Of a stretch of DNA of 64,000 bases, positions 34,391 to 43,699 are shown piece by piece. Below the pieces are notes generated by a model. That model was not told the origin of the DNA, searched no databases, and saw nothing but the letters and a program-made list of their open reading frames with translations. The DNA lies in NCBI RefSeq assembly GCF_023701485.1, contig NZ_JAMQBK010000073.1:1-64000 (forward strand), in the 5' to 3' direction. The translations under genes and the position numbers were made by a program. Origin of the DNA: Aporhodopirellula aestuarii (GTDB lineage Bacteria > Planctomycetota > Planctomycetia > Pirellulales > Pirellulaceae). Numbering within the stretch: position 1 is the stretch's first letter; each line of letters opens with the position of its first letter.

Positions 34391-34636
34391 TTACGTTGAA
34401 GGCGCCGAGAATATGATCCGCTTTGATTCCGCTGAGTGGCTTTGGATGACTCCTACAGGAAAGCAATCCGACTGTCCGTCGATGATCGTCTCGACGACCG
34501 CTTCGCCGCCAACGATCGACTCGTGTTTGGTAAGGATGGCAAAGTCGCCGCCGACCTGCCCCAGTTCGTATCGTTTCCCGCCACAATGCAACCACAACTC
34601 AACTTCGGCTGATCGAGGAAGGTTCGAGGCGATCAT
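34391..34636 (-). CDS. 81-aa protein on the opposite strand within the cas operon
   Basis: Reads as a compact beta-type protein: VELWLHCGGKRYELGQVGGD, then FAILTKHESIVGGEAVVETI, then CFPVGVIQSHSAESKRIIF. It looks far more protein-like than the plus-strand frame over the same bases. Its ATG (CAT at 34634-34636) shares two bases with the ATG of the divergent kinase-like gene at 34635, so the two starts overlap head to head. It points against the cas operon. Function unknown. I recall similar small proteins in planctomycetes but cannot name a family. Confidence 0.55.
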   Translation of the reverse strand: MIASNLPRSAEVELWLHCGGKRYELGQVGGDFAILTKHESIVGGEAVVETIIDGQSDCFPVGVIQSHSAESKRIIFSAPST

Positions 34637-35129
34637 GGATTTACCCGTTGGTTATGAAGAACAGATCGAAGAATACTGCCGAAAGCATGAGGCCGTGCTG
34701 CGGCGATCACTCGGCACCGGTACCCAGGGTACCGTTTTCACTGCAAAAAAGCCACGTCATCCCAGTGTTTATGCAGTCAAGTTTCATCTCCGTCAAATAG
34801 CTTACGATCGCGAAGTTGGCGTTTACCTCCGCCTGCAAGATCTGGAAGTATCCGAAGTTCGCGGGCATCAAGTCCCGCAATTGCTTGCGTACGACGACGA
34901 TTTGCTTGTCATCGAGATGTCCACAGTCAAACCTCCATTCTGTCTCGATTTCGGAGGTGCCTATTTGGACTGCCCGCCAGACTACACGCCCGAAGTGTGG
35001 CGGGATTGGCGAGAGGAAAAATCGGAGGACTTTGAGGACAATTGGCCTGCCGTGGAAGAGATTCTTGAGGAATTTCGCTGGATGGGGATCCACATCGCCG
35101 ACGTGAATCCAGGCAACATCCGATTTTAA
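34635..35129 (+). CDS. Truncated protein-kinase-like protein inserted between cas7c and cas4
   Basis: 164 residues from the ATG at 34635. A glycine-rich loop SLGTGTQGTVF (25-35), the Lys of YAVKFH (Lys49), a hinge-like DLLVIEMSTVKPPF, and a catalytic-loop-like HIADVNPGN (Asp156, Asn161) match the eukaryotic-like/aminoglycoside kinase fold. The protein ends three residues after the catalytic loop, so the DFG metal-binding motif and the C-lobe are missing. It could be a minimal kinase, a pseudokinase or an antitoxin-like partner. It lies 13 nt before cas4 on the same strand and would be co-transcribed with the cas genes. It is not a known type I-C component. Confidence 0.7.
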   Translation: MDLPVGYEEQIEEYCRKHEAVLRRSLGTGTQGTVFTAKKPRHPSVYAVKFHLRQIAYDREVGVYLRLQDLEVSEVRGHQVPQLLAYDDDLLVIEMSTVKPPFCLDFGGAYLDCPPDYTPEVWRDWREEKSEDFEDNWPAVEEILEEFRWMGIHIADVNPGNIRF

Positions 35130-35142
35130 GGCCGCGAGAACC

Positions 35143-35823
35143 ATGACCTACCACGATGATGATTTGTTTCCCATTTCCGCGTTGCAACATTACCTGTTCT
35201 GCCCTCGGCAATGTGCGTTGATTCACCTCGAACAAGTTTGGGCTGAAAACCACCTGACGATGGAAGGTTTGTTGTTACACGAGAAGGCCGATTCGCCGAC
35301 GCATGAGACACGCCCGCACGACGATGGCGTTCGTGTTCGTGTCGAACGCGCGTTACCAATTCGGTCGCTTGCATTGGGGTTGATCGGCAAGGCCGACATC
35401 GTCGAATTTCACCATTCGGCTGGCTCGCCCCCGTCCACGCGGATCGTCCCGGTCGAGTACAAGCGTGGCAAACCCAAGGCGAATGATTGCGACCGTGTTC
35501 AGCTATGTGCTCAAGCTTTGTGCTTGGAGGAAATGTGCTCCACCGAGGTGACCGAAGGTGCGCTCTTTTACGGCGTTCGACGGCGGCGAACTGACGTGGC
35601 TTTTGATGGCAAGCTTCGTCAACGCACGATGCAAACAATCGATGCCCTGCGGACGATGGTGGACGGTCGCATTACACCCCCCGCGATTCGCACGAAGGCC
35701 TGCGATAAGTGTTCACTAATTGAACTCTGTTTGCCTGACGCCACTGCCGGCAACCGTAGCGTTGCGAGGTTTATGAGCCGGCAGTTGTTGTCCAATCTTC
35801 GAGACGAAACGACGATTGAATGA
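35143..35823 (+). CDS. cas4: Cas4 exonuclease
   Basis: 226 residues. An N-terminal Cys in [11 protein letters not shown] and a C-terminal cysteine cluster [12 protein letters not shown] would bind a 4Fe-4S cluster. RecB-type nuclease residues are visible in [11 protein letters not shown] and [13 protein letters not shown] (the Asp and Glu-x-Lys motif). Cas4 works with Cas1-Cas2 to choose and trim PAM-containing prespacers and set their orientation. Its stop overlaps the cas1 ATG (ATGA). The upstream neighbour is the kinase-like gene instead of cas7c. Confidence 0.95.
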   Translation: MTYHDDDLFPISALQHYLFCPRQCALIHLEQVWAENHLTMEGLLLHEKADSPTHETRPHDDGVRVRVERALPIRSLALGLIGKADIVEFHHSAGSPPSTRIVPVEYKRGKPKANDCDRVQLCAQALCLEEMCSTEVTEGALFYGVRRRRTDVAFDGKLRQRTMQTIDALRTMVDGRITPPAIRTKACDKCSLIELCLPDATAGNRSVARFMSRQLLSNLRDETTIE

Positions 35824-36845
35824 AACGACATCTCAACACACTGTTCGTCACGACCGAAGGAAGCTATCTAGCGAAAGACGGTGCGGCCGTACAAGTGCGT
35901 TTCGAAAAGAAAACCTTGCTTCGGGTGCCATTACACAATCTGGATGGCATCGTATGCTTCGGTCGTGTCGGATTCAGCTCGCAGTTGGCCGCAGCTTGTG
36001 CCGATGCCGGTGTATCGATTTCATTGATGTCCCCGCATGGGCGATTCCGGGCCGCTGTGGTCGGGTTTTCCCCCGGCAACGTGTTGCTGCGACGTCAACA
36101 GTATCGGGCAGCTGATGATTCTGAGGTGACCGCACGGATCGCTCGTAATTGCATCTCCGGTAAGATCGCAAATTGCCGCAGTGTGCTGCTGCGAGCGGCT
36201 CGTGACGCCAATGAGGAGGAGCGATCAAGCCGGTTGAAGCTGGCTGCCAAACATCTCGCACCGATCCTACGTCGAGTTGCGAAGGCTGATGACGCGGATA
36301 CGGTACGTGGTTATGAGGGCGAGTCGGCGTCAAAGTACTTTGCGGCGTTTGACGACTTGACATCCGTGGAGGGTTTTCAAATGAAAGGAAGGTCCAGACG
36401 ACCTCCTTTGGACCCTATCAATGCATTGCTGTCGTTCTTGTACGCGATGTTGGCGCACGACGCCCGTAGTGCTTGCGAGGCATGCGGGCTCGACGCAGCG
36501 GTAGGATTTTTGCATCGAGACCGTCCCGGTCGACCTGGGTGTGCATTGGACTTGATGGAGGAATTCCGCCCTGTTTTGGCGGACCGTTTGGCATTCTCAC
36601 TAATCAATCGAAAACAGGTTAGCACCAAGGGATTCGACGTGACTTCGTCGGGAGCGGTGCGAATGGATGATAAAACCCGCAAGACCGTATTGACGGCGTA
36701 TCAAACTCGAAAGCAAGACACTATCGAACACCCGTTTTTGGGTGAGAAAACCACGATGGGGCTGTTGGTGCACCTGCAAGCTCGGTTGCTTGCCCGGCAT
36801 CTGCGAGGGGACCTAGACGAATACCCGGCGTTCATTTGGAAGTAA
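35820..36845 (+). CDS. cas1: Cas1 integrase, type I-C
   Basis: 341 residues, starting [20 protein letters not shown]. The N-terminal beta domain includes [19 protein letters not shown]. In the helical domain the metal ligands are the Glu in [16 protein letters not shown], the His in [20 protein letters not shown] and the Asp/Glu of [13 protein letters not shown]. Cas1 with Cas2 inserts new spacers next to the leader. It is translationally coupled to cas4. Confidence 0.95.
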   Translation: MKRHLNTLFVTTEGSYLAKDGAAVQVRFEKKTLLRVPLHNLDGIVCFGRVGFSSQLAAACADAGVSISLMSPHGRFRAAVVGFSPGNVLLRRQQYRAADDSEVTARIARNCISGKIANCRSVLLRAARDANEEERSSRLKLAAKHLAPILRRVAKADDADTVRGYEGESASKYFAAFDDLTSVEGFQMKGRSRRPPLDPINALLSFLYAMLAHDARSACEACGLDAAVGFLHRDRPGRPGCALDLMEEFRPVLADRLAFSLINRKQVSTKGFDVTSSGAVRMDDKTRKTVLTAYQTRKQDTIEHPFLGEKTTMGLLVHLQARLLARHLRGDLDEYPAFIWK

Positions 36846-36895
36846 ATTTCGGTTGGCGATCCGAATAAAACGATCATGATTTAAAGGTGACTTCA

Positions 36896-37189
36896 ATGGT
36901 GATGTTGGTGACGTATGATGTGAGCACGGCCAGCACTGCGGGAAAACGCCGTTTGCGCATGATCGCGAAAATTTGCTTGGACTATGGCCAGCGGGTTCAA
37001 AACAGCGTTTTCGAGCTGGACTTGGATCACGCAAAATGGGTGGAATGCCGAGCAAGGTTGGTGGAGGCGATGGAGCCGGACGAGGACAGTCTACGTTTCT
37101 ACCGGCTGGGTAATCATTGGCGTGAACGGGTCGAACACATTGGTACGAACCCCTCGACAGACCTCAGCGGTGGGACGTTGTTGGCGTGA
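36896..37189 (+). CDS. cas2: Cas2
   Basis: 97 residues from the ATG at 36896, with AAAGGTG just upstream; an in-frame GTG at 36887 would add three residues. The ferredoxin-like start MVMLVTYDVSTASTAGKRRL carries the conserved Asp. QRVQNSVFELDLD and DSLRFYRLGNHW are typical of type I-C Cas2. It forms the Cas1-Cas2 adaptation complex. Its stop is directly followed by the leader. Confidence 0.95.
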   Translation: MVMLVTYDVSTASTAGKRRLRMIAKICLDYGQRVQNSVFELDLDHAKWVECRARLVEAMEPDEDSLRFYRLGNHWRERVEHIGTNPSTDLSGGTLLA

Positions 37190-37369
37190 CCGCGAACCCA
37201 AAGCGCACACGCGAAAGCAGGCGGGTTCGCGGAAGCCGTATTATCCCACTATGAACGGTATGTTGATCGGTTGCGACTGCCAAAGAAGCTGGGCAATACC
37301 GCACTACATCCCCGCTTCGCGAATTGCTACGCTGAAAAGCTGCTGTGGCTGCGTTGTGCGACCACCGCG
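37190..37369 (+). promoter_or_regulatory. CRISPR leader with 10-bp inverted repeat
   Basis: 180 nt between cas2 and the first repeat. CCGCGAACCC at 37190-37199 pairs perfectly with 37223-37232 across a 23-nt loop, starting at the base after the cas2 stop. It may end cas2 transcription or be a leader recognition structure. Array transcription is expected to begin downstream, but no strong -35/-10 pair is evident. Confidence 0.65.
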
Positions 37370-40300
37370 GTCGCGTCCTTCACGGGACGCGTGGATTGAA
37401 ACTGATCACTGATCGGCCACCGAGCATCGGCACCCGTCGCGTCCTTCACGGGACGCGTGGATTGAAACAACGGCGGATTCAACAGCGAAAGCGTGGTTGC
37501 GGGTCGCGTCCTTCACGGGACGCGTGGATTGAAACTATCCGAGTGCATCACCGTCGTCGTTGTTCGATGTCGCGTCCTTCACGGGACGCGTGGATTGAAA
37601 CCGTACGGCACACCGTCGACTTTTTCGGACGCGTCGTCGCGTCCTTCACGGGACGCGTGGATTGAAACAAATTGCCCGATGTCACCTCGGATCGCCCCGG
37701 TGGTCGCGTCCTTCACGGGACGCGTGGATTGAAACTATTTCATACCCAAGACCGACCGAAAACTGGGTGGTCGCGTCCTTCACGGGACGCGTGGATTGAA
37801 ACAAGACCATCCGCAACGCGTCTTCCGAATCGGTTTTGGTCGCGTCCTTCACGGGACGCGTGGATTGAAACATTAAAGGGTGTTTGGGAACAAAGACTGC
37901 TGGACGGTCGCGTCCTTCACGGGACGCGTGGATTGAAACAAGCTGAAGTCAGGGCCGTACTTGATCGTGACCAAGTCGCGTCCTTCACGGGACGCGTGGA
38001 TTGAAACTTCACGACCGGCGAACTGAAATTCGATTTCTCGCCGTCGCGTCCTTCACGGGACGCGTGGATTGAAACTCGCCGGGCTATCCGTGCTGGCAAA
38101 ACGACCGAGGGTCGCGTCCTTCACGGGACGCGTGGATTGAAACATGGACACGCGGCGGCTCGCCGAGCGATTCGCCTGTCGCGTCCTTCACGGGACGCGT
38201 GGATTGAAACCTCCTCGCGTCCGGATCGCTGATTGCGATTCGACGTCGCGTCCTTCACGGGACGCGTGGATTGAAACAAGTACGCGTCTGGCGAAAACGG
38301 ATTCCACTGCTAGTCGCGTCCTTCACGGGACGCGTGGATTGAAACTGTTGTAAATAAACAAGCAGAGCAAACAATTGGGCCGTCGCGTCCTTCACGGGAC
38401 GCGTGGATTGAAACTTCGGCTCCTCGGTTTCGGCTTCGTCGCCCTTGAGTCGCGTCCTTCACGGGACGCGTGGATTGAAACTCGCCTGCGTGCAGCATCC
38501 AACCATTCGTCTCGGTCGCGTCCTTCACGGGACGCGTGGATTGAAACGGTAACGGGCTCATCCCATACGCTGTCGTCGTCGGGTCGCGTCCTTCACGGGA
38601 CGCGTGGATTGAAACTCGTTCGACAAAGAAGCCGTAATCAACGTCAATCGGTCGCGTCCTTCACGGGACGCGTGGATTGAAACACGGCGTGAATCGCGAA
38701 TCGACGCCATAGCCGCAGTCGCGTCCTTCACGGGACGCGTGGATTGAAACGTCGGTTAATTCGCGCGTAACGGTGGCGAACATTTGTCGCGTCCTTCACG
38801 GGACGCGTGGATTGAAACCGTAACAGTCAATGTGCCTACCGCGGCTGAGATCGCGTCGCGTCCTTCACGGGACGCGTGGATTGAAACTCGTACGGTTTGC
38901 ATGCCCCTGGCACCGCGGCAAGTCGCGTCCTTCACGGGACGCGTGGATTGAAACTCGAAGCGCACACGCTGAAAGGTTGCAGGCACACAGTCGCGTCCTT
39001 CACGGGACGCGTGGATTGAAACACGTAGAGCAAACATCTCAAAGTCAGTCAATGAAGTAGTCGCGTCCTTCACGGGACGCGTGGATTGAAACTAATTCGG
39101 ATGTTGCAGGTTCAAATCCTGCCGGGGGGTCGCGTCCTTCACGGGACGCGTGGATTGAAACATGCCTTCGCGAGTTAACGCGGCTCGCCCGACATGTCGC
39201 GTCCTTCACGGGACGCGTGGATTGAAACGCCTAATCCGGCTCCAACCAGGATCTCAGCAAGCGTCGCGTCCTTCACGGGACGCGTGGATTGAAACCCGAC
39301 AGGTGATGAAGACGACGAAGGCACACCGGTCGCGTCCTTCACGGGACGCGTGGATTGAAACACTCCGAAGGGATTCTTGACGGCTCACATGGCACGTCGC
39401 GTCCTTCACGGGACGCGTGGATTGAAACCACCTATTGTGGACTGAGTACAACCCGCGTTGTTGTCGCGTCCTTCACGGGACGCGTGGATTGAAACACGGA
39501 CGCAGCAAAACTCGCTGGTGTGTCACACACGTCGCGTCCTTCACGGGACGCGTGGATTGAAACCCGTTGCTGTTAATTCATTGATCGTCTTTCTCAGGTC
39601 GCGTCCTTCACGGGACGCGTGGATTGAAACGGATAAGCTGGAGCCCCACGACCATGAATTTATTGTCGCGTCCTTCACGGGACGCGTGGATTGAAACCTC
39701 ACAGCAGTGGGCAACAACAGCAAGTGTCTGAACGTCGCGTCCTTCACGGGACGCGTGGATTGAAACAATGGCCGGTTGGGTTACCGCGTGGATTGCTTCA
39801 CGTCGCGTCCTTCACGGGACGCGTGGATTGAAACCATTGGTGCTGGCGACTGATACCGAGGCAAGAGTGGTCGCGTCCTTCACGGGACGCGTGGATTGAA
39901 ACAACAGCGAAAATGTTGTTGCTGGACTTGGCACACCGGTCGCGTCCTTCACGGGACGCGTGGATTGAAACCTCCGCATCCTTCTTCAATTGCTCGGAAA
40001 TTTCGGTCGCGTCCTTCACGGGACGCGTGGATTGAAACTCGCTGTTGAACCCACCGTTGAACGGAGTGGACGTCGCGTCCTTCACGGGACGCGTGGATTG
40101 AAACCGGCTGCTGGATTGTCGAGCGTAGATGACGGCCCGTCGCGTCCTTCACGGGACGCGTGGATTGAAACGGTCGACCGGTCGCCGAAATATGGCGGCA
40201 CGGGGTCGCGTCCTTCACGGGACGCGTGGATTGAAACATTGAGGATTATCTGGAGGAAAACACGCACCTGGAGTCGCGTCCTTCACGGGACGCGTGGATT

Positions 40301-40370
40301 GAAACCGTAAGATCGAGCGGTCTTACAAACTCCCTAGGTCGCGTCCTTCACGGGACGCGTGGATTGAAAC
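37370..40370 (+). CRISPR. Type I-C CRISPR array, 45 repeats and 44 spacers
   Basis: The repeat is 33 nt: it begins GTCGCGTCCTTCACGGGACG and ends CGTGGATTGAAAC, with a 7-bp stem CGCGTCC/GGACGCG. I counted 45 copies starting at 37370, 37436, 37503 and so on to 40338. Spacers are 32-37 nt. All repeats, including the distal one, read as identical. The orientation given by the 3' ATTGAAAC matches the cas operon, with the leader on the cas2 side. Open frames through the array are repeat artefacts. No spacer was seen by eye to match the phage module in this window, but I could not search this properly. Confidence 0.97.
39093..39128 (+). other. Spacer 26: matches the 3' half of a tRNA gene
   Basis: The spacer parses as TAA (loop end), TTCGG (anticodon stem), ATGTT (variable), GCAGG-TTCAAAT-CCTGC (perfect T arm) and CGGGGG (acceptor strand). 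It is not the tRNA-Lys or tRNA-Cys sequence of this window. It may derive from a phage tRNA or from the tRNA-like attachment core of an integrative element. Confidence 0.75.
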
Positions 40371-40371
40371 T

Positions 40372-40447
40372 GAAAGTGTCTCTAGGTTAGACCCCCAGTC
40401 GAGTGTCCTCAGAGCACTTGAGTTCGGCGCTCTGAGGCAGCACTTTC
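40372..40447. terminator. Long stem-loop after the CRISPR array
   Basis: Inner arms CCTCAGAGC (40407-40415) and GCTCTGAGG (40429-40437) are perfect. Outer arms GAAAGTG (40372-40378) and CACTTTC (40441-40447) can extend the structure. It lies between the last repeat and a convergent gene, so it is a likely bidirectional terminator. Confidence 0.6.
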
Positions 40448-40458
40448 GACGAGCATTC

Positions 40459-41028
40459 CTATCCTGTTGTTTCGGACATCCGCTTCTTTTCATCGCGAAC
40501 GGTCCAGGCACTTACTCCAGCTCGGCGGGCGATCTCTCGTTTGCTGAGGTTGCTGTTGGTGAGAAGGTCGCGGATCTGGTTGATCTTCTCCTCGGGGATC
40601 TTGCGGTGATTGGTGCCGGTGTTGAGGTTCTTACCCGCGTTGACGGCTTTGAGGTTCTCGGCGGAGTGAAACTGCTTGTAGGCTCGTGAGGCGGTTCCCT
40701 GGGAGGTATTCAGTCGCTTGGCGATCTCTACGAAGGATAAGCCTTCGTTTCGTAACCGTACGACCTCGGGACCGATCCTTTCCGTCTTGCTGTTGGGGTT
40801 CTTGCGTCGGACGCTGAAGTCGGCCGGTGGGATGAACCGAGTGTCGTTCTTTGCCCCCCACTCGATCGCACGTTTGACAGTCGATGGATCGATCTCCAGG
40901 GCCACGGCGATAGCGTTTATTGGCGAGCCCGCCTCGTGCATTTTCGATGCTTCGCCCGCAATCCGTTGGTAATTCGGGAAGTCGACGATCGTGACCGGCA
41001 GCTCTTCCCCCATTGTCCAACTACACAC
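40459..41028 (-). CDS. Helix-turn-helix protein, probable C-terminal remnant of a serine recombinase
   Basis: 189 residues with a GTG start at 41028; the ATG at 41013 is an alternative. Three HTH-like units follow each other: MHEAGSPINAIAVALEIDPS, VRLRNEGLSFVEIAKRLN and ISDLL-type INQIRDLLTNSNLSKREIAR. This chain after VDFPNYQRIAGEAS resembles the C-terminal DNA-binding part of large serine recombinases. The catalytic N-terminal domain is absent; the frame is closed by a stop at 41062-41064. It is therefore either a small stand-alone DNA-binding protein or what remains of a mobile-element recombinase at the far edge of the CRISPR locus. It is convergent with the array. Confidence 0.5.
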   Translation of the reverse strand: MCSWTMGEELPVTIVDFPNYQRIAGEASKMHEAGSPINAIAVALEIDPSTVKRAIEWGAKNDTRFIPPADFSVRRKNPNSKTERIGPEVVRLRNEGLSFVEIAKRLNTSQGTASRAYKQFHSAENLKAVNAGKNLNTGTNHRKIPEEKINQIRDLLTNSNLSKREIARRAGVSAWTVRDEKKRMSETTG

Positions 41029-41709
41029 TTGAAGGAACTCGAGATGCAGAGCACTATCGCCTCATATTTGCTAGCACTGCCGGTTGTTGCCTGCTGGAGC
41101 AAAACCCACAGCATATTGATCGTGAAGGCTTACGCCCGTGCCATTCAGTTCAGGGGTGATTTCTTTCCCGGCGCGACTCAGAATCAAGGAGTGCCATCGG
41201 GAAGCTCCAACTCTCGTCGCAACTCGTACGGATCTCAAGTTCCCGGGGAAGAGCGAGTGACCGTTGTCTCTTGGGACATCGTATCGTACGCATTGCAGAC
41301 TGTGCCGATTTGACGTGCGAATCGGGCATCTATCGACTCGACTTCTGCCGCGCACGGGATCACCAAATCAGTGCTACCAGACGTTTATCACTCGATCCAT
41401 CAAAGCGGTTGATCAAAGAAATTACAGCGGACCACTACAACAGCCATGGCGGGTCGTTTATGAACGCCCCGCTAGGACTGTGTTCATGCGTGCACTGGTG
41501 AAAGCAAGAAAAGCTGGCTTGTCATCCAAAGAGAGGACAGACTAGGTGCTCGTAGTGGTATAACATTGAACTTTAACCAGCTGTCAATGGTTGCTACTGC
41601 AGCGATATCCGAACTCGTGTAGGCCGGTCATCAAGTCAGTGGGCCTTCTGTTTTCCATGCTGGTTGACTGTTTTGTACAGGTTCAATTTTTCTACTTAGA
41701 GGTGTATCC
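41029..41709. other. Gene-free stretch before the DUF1559 gene
   Basis: No gene with support. A TTGACT hexamer at 41664-41669 and AGAGGTG at about 41698 could be the -35 and ribosome-binding site of the DUF1559 gene, but a good -10 is not apparent. Short open frames have no recognisable domains. Confidence 0.4.
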
Positions 41710-42924
41710 ATGAATTACTCAAAAGGGCGACGCGCGTTCACGTTAGTTGAGCTGCTCGTCGTGATCGCCATTATCGGTGTTCTGGTGGGGTTGTTGCTGC
41801 CCGCCGTGCAGGCTGCCCGCGAGGCGGCACGCAGAATGAGTTGCAGCAACAACTTCAAGCAAATTGGGCTCGGAATTCACAACTATCACAGTGCTTACAA
41901 GAAGGTGCCGAAGCACGGGACTGGCAGTGACTACGTTTGGAAACCCAATTACTGGTGGAGAAGTAGTTGGAAAGGTAGCAGCATGCGTTTGAGTATGCTC
42001 GTATCCATCACACCCTTCGTTGAGCAACAGTCGCTATGGGAGACCATTTCCAATCCATCAATCGGTCGGACTGATGGGGATACGTCGGCTAATGGGGGCC
42101 ATGTGGGCGCTCCCTGGCGAGAGATGGGCCCGTCCCCCGATAATATTCAATACAAGCCCTGGATTACTCGGATTCCGACCTTCCGCTGCCCTAGCGATCC
42201 AGGGCAGGGCTTGCCGGCCCTTGGCAGGACCAACTACGCAGCCTGTGTAGGCGACGCGATTGGGCAAATCCATACGGGTCCCTGGCAAAGGGCAGGCTCT
42301 CGCGTCATCATCAGTCAGACTAGAAGAGAGCAAGCAAGGGCCAGGAATCGTGGGTTCTTCAAGCCGCGTGACGAAGGGGCCTTCCGTGACTGTCTTGATG
42401 GCCTGGCCAACACCATTGCGATGGGCGAGATCATTACCTACCTGGGAGATCAGGATTCACGGGGTGTCCCTCCAGAGGCTGGATTGTCAGGCAACAATGT
42501 AATCAACAACCCCTCCAGGTGCACCGACGACAATCTGCTCGACGCAGCACGCCCACGATTCTGGAATGCCGCTTCAAGGCAGGTGGCCAACGATCTTAAG
42601 GGGCGGGGATTTGCGTGGGCTGATGCTATGAACCATATGTCCAGCGTCACAACGATTCTTCCTCCAAACCGAGAGGTCTGTGGCCCCGACAACTCGGGGG
42701 TGAGAGGTCAAGCGATCTTCACTGTCTCTAGCCAACACCAAGGCGGTGCTCACGTGCTCATGGCCGATGGTGCGGTTAAGTTCATCACGGACTCGATTGA
42801 AGCCGGAGACTCACGCGCGCGAATGATTCACAGTCTCAGCGATGGAGGCCGTCCAAGTCCGTACGGGCTCTGGGGCGCACTTGGAACTCGTGCTAACAAA
42901 GAAGTTATTGACCAGGATTTCTAA
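41710..42924 (+). CDS. DUF1559 domain protein with type IV pilin-like N-terminus
   Basis: 404 residues. The N-terminus RRAFTLVELLVVIAIIGVLV is a prepilin methylation/cleavage motif (cleavage before Phe, Glu at +5) followed by the hydrophobic helix. PAVQAAREAARRMSCSNNFK and GLGIHNYHSAY are the hallmark of the DUF1559 (SBP_bac_10-like) family greatly expanded in planctomycetes. The C-terminal HQGGAHVLMADGAVKFITDS motif is also typical. It is probably processed by prepilin peptidase and assembled or exported by a type II/IV pilus-like machinery. Its exact role is unknown. Confidence 0.9.
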   Translation: MNYSKGRRAFTLVELLVVIAIIGVLVGLLLPAVQAAREAARRMSCSNNFKQIGLGIHNYHSAYKKVPKHGTGSDYVWKPNYWWRSSWKGSSMRLSMLVSITPFVEQQSLWETISNPSIGRTDGDTSANGGHVGAPWREMGPSPDNIQYKPWITRIPTFRCPSDPGQGLPALGRTNYAACVGDAIGQIHTGPWQRAGSRVIISQTRREQARARNRGFFKPRDEGAFRDCLDGLANTIAMGEIITYLGDQDSRGVPPEAGLSGNNVINNPSRCTDDNLLDAARPRFWNAASRQVANDLKGRGFAWADAMNHMSSVTTILPPNREVCGPDNSGVRGQAIFTVSSQHQGGAHVLMADGAVKFITDSIEAGDSRARMIHSLSDGGRPSPYGLWGALGTRANKEVIDQDF

Positions 42925-43180
42925 GGAGCCGAGGTTCTATCGAGCATGTTAGCATGCAAGATGAAAGTTTGGCGACCAAAGCCTCTCATTTGATGAGGGG
43001 CAGAGTGTTTGCGGAATTTCCTACCAAAACGTAGTGTTACTCCACAGGCTGTGATGCGACATTCGCGATTGATTAAGGCAGGAGAGTTTGGGTCGACTAG
43101 GCTTTCCTGTCTTCACTTCCGAAAATTGGTCGTCCCCGGTAAGTCGAATTGAACTAACAACCTTTTGAAAGATTTTGATT

Positions 43181-43360
43181 ATGCAATTGCGTGTATGTAT
43201 ATTGGGCTTGGGTGCGGTTTTATTCTTTGCTGGCTGCGATGAGGGAAATAGTACTGCCATCGACACTAGCGATAAGGCGGCGATTCAGGATTACGAGGCG
43301 AAATTGAAGGCGATGGAAGATCGGTTGGTCGAGGAGGGGTTGTCGGACGACGGCCTATAG
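43181..43360 (+). CDS. Small lipoprotein
   Basis: 59 residues from the ATG at 43181; a TTG two codons upstream is in frame. A signal peptide with lipobox (LGAVLFFAGC) makes lipidation at the Cys likely. The mature part is short and acidic, with a helix DKAAIQDYEAKLKAMEDRLV. Small lipoproteins often follow DUF1559 genes in planctomycetes, so the two may work together. Function unknown. Confidence 0.65.
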   Translation: MQLRVCILGLGAVLFFAGCDEGNSTAIDTSDKAAIQDYEAKLKAMEDRLVEEGLSDDGL

Positions 43361-43699
43361 GTTGGCGAGCTTGGGCGATCAGCAGACATCTGGGTGCGAT
43401 TTTCCGCAGCCAACGAAGTAATAATAGACGCGACACGTGCCACCTATGAGCGTCACCGTCGCTTCTATAATTACGAGATTAGGCTTGCCTACTTCCTTCG
43501 CCAGGTGTTTGTCGCGGGCCGTTGACACTGTCGGTGAGGGGACAATCCAGAACCCAGCATTCGATTCCCCTCGCTCAGAAACTGCTCGGCGAGTAGAGGC
43601 GCGAGCGAACGCCCAAACGGATGGCTTCCGCCGCTTCGAGGTAAACCGTAGCAGGCTGTGTATAGACGCAGACTTAAGGTGACACCATGGACTTGCCCA
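43361..43699. other. Gene-free stretch
   Basis: No supported gene. The minus-strand open frame crossing it has an unnatural composition and no ribosome-binding site. The sequence leads into the SGNH pseudogene. Confidence 0.4.

Noticed and set aside
37345-40310. Repeated open frames through the CRISPR array (HGTRGLK or SIHASREGRD repeats)
   Set aside because: They are translations of the stop-free 33-nt CRISPR repeat, not proteins.
40371-40400. CTAGGTT...CCCCCA near the array end as the second tRNA-Lys attachment repeat
   Set aside because: Only short blocks resemble the tRNA-Lys 3' end and the order differs. It is not a convincing attachment site.
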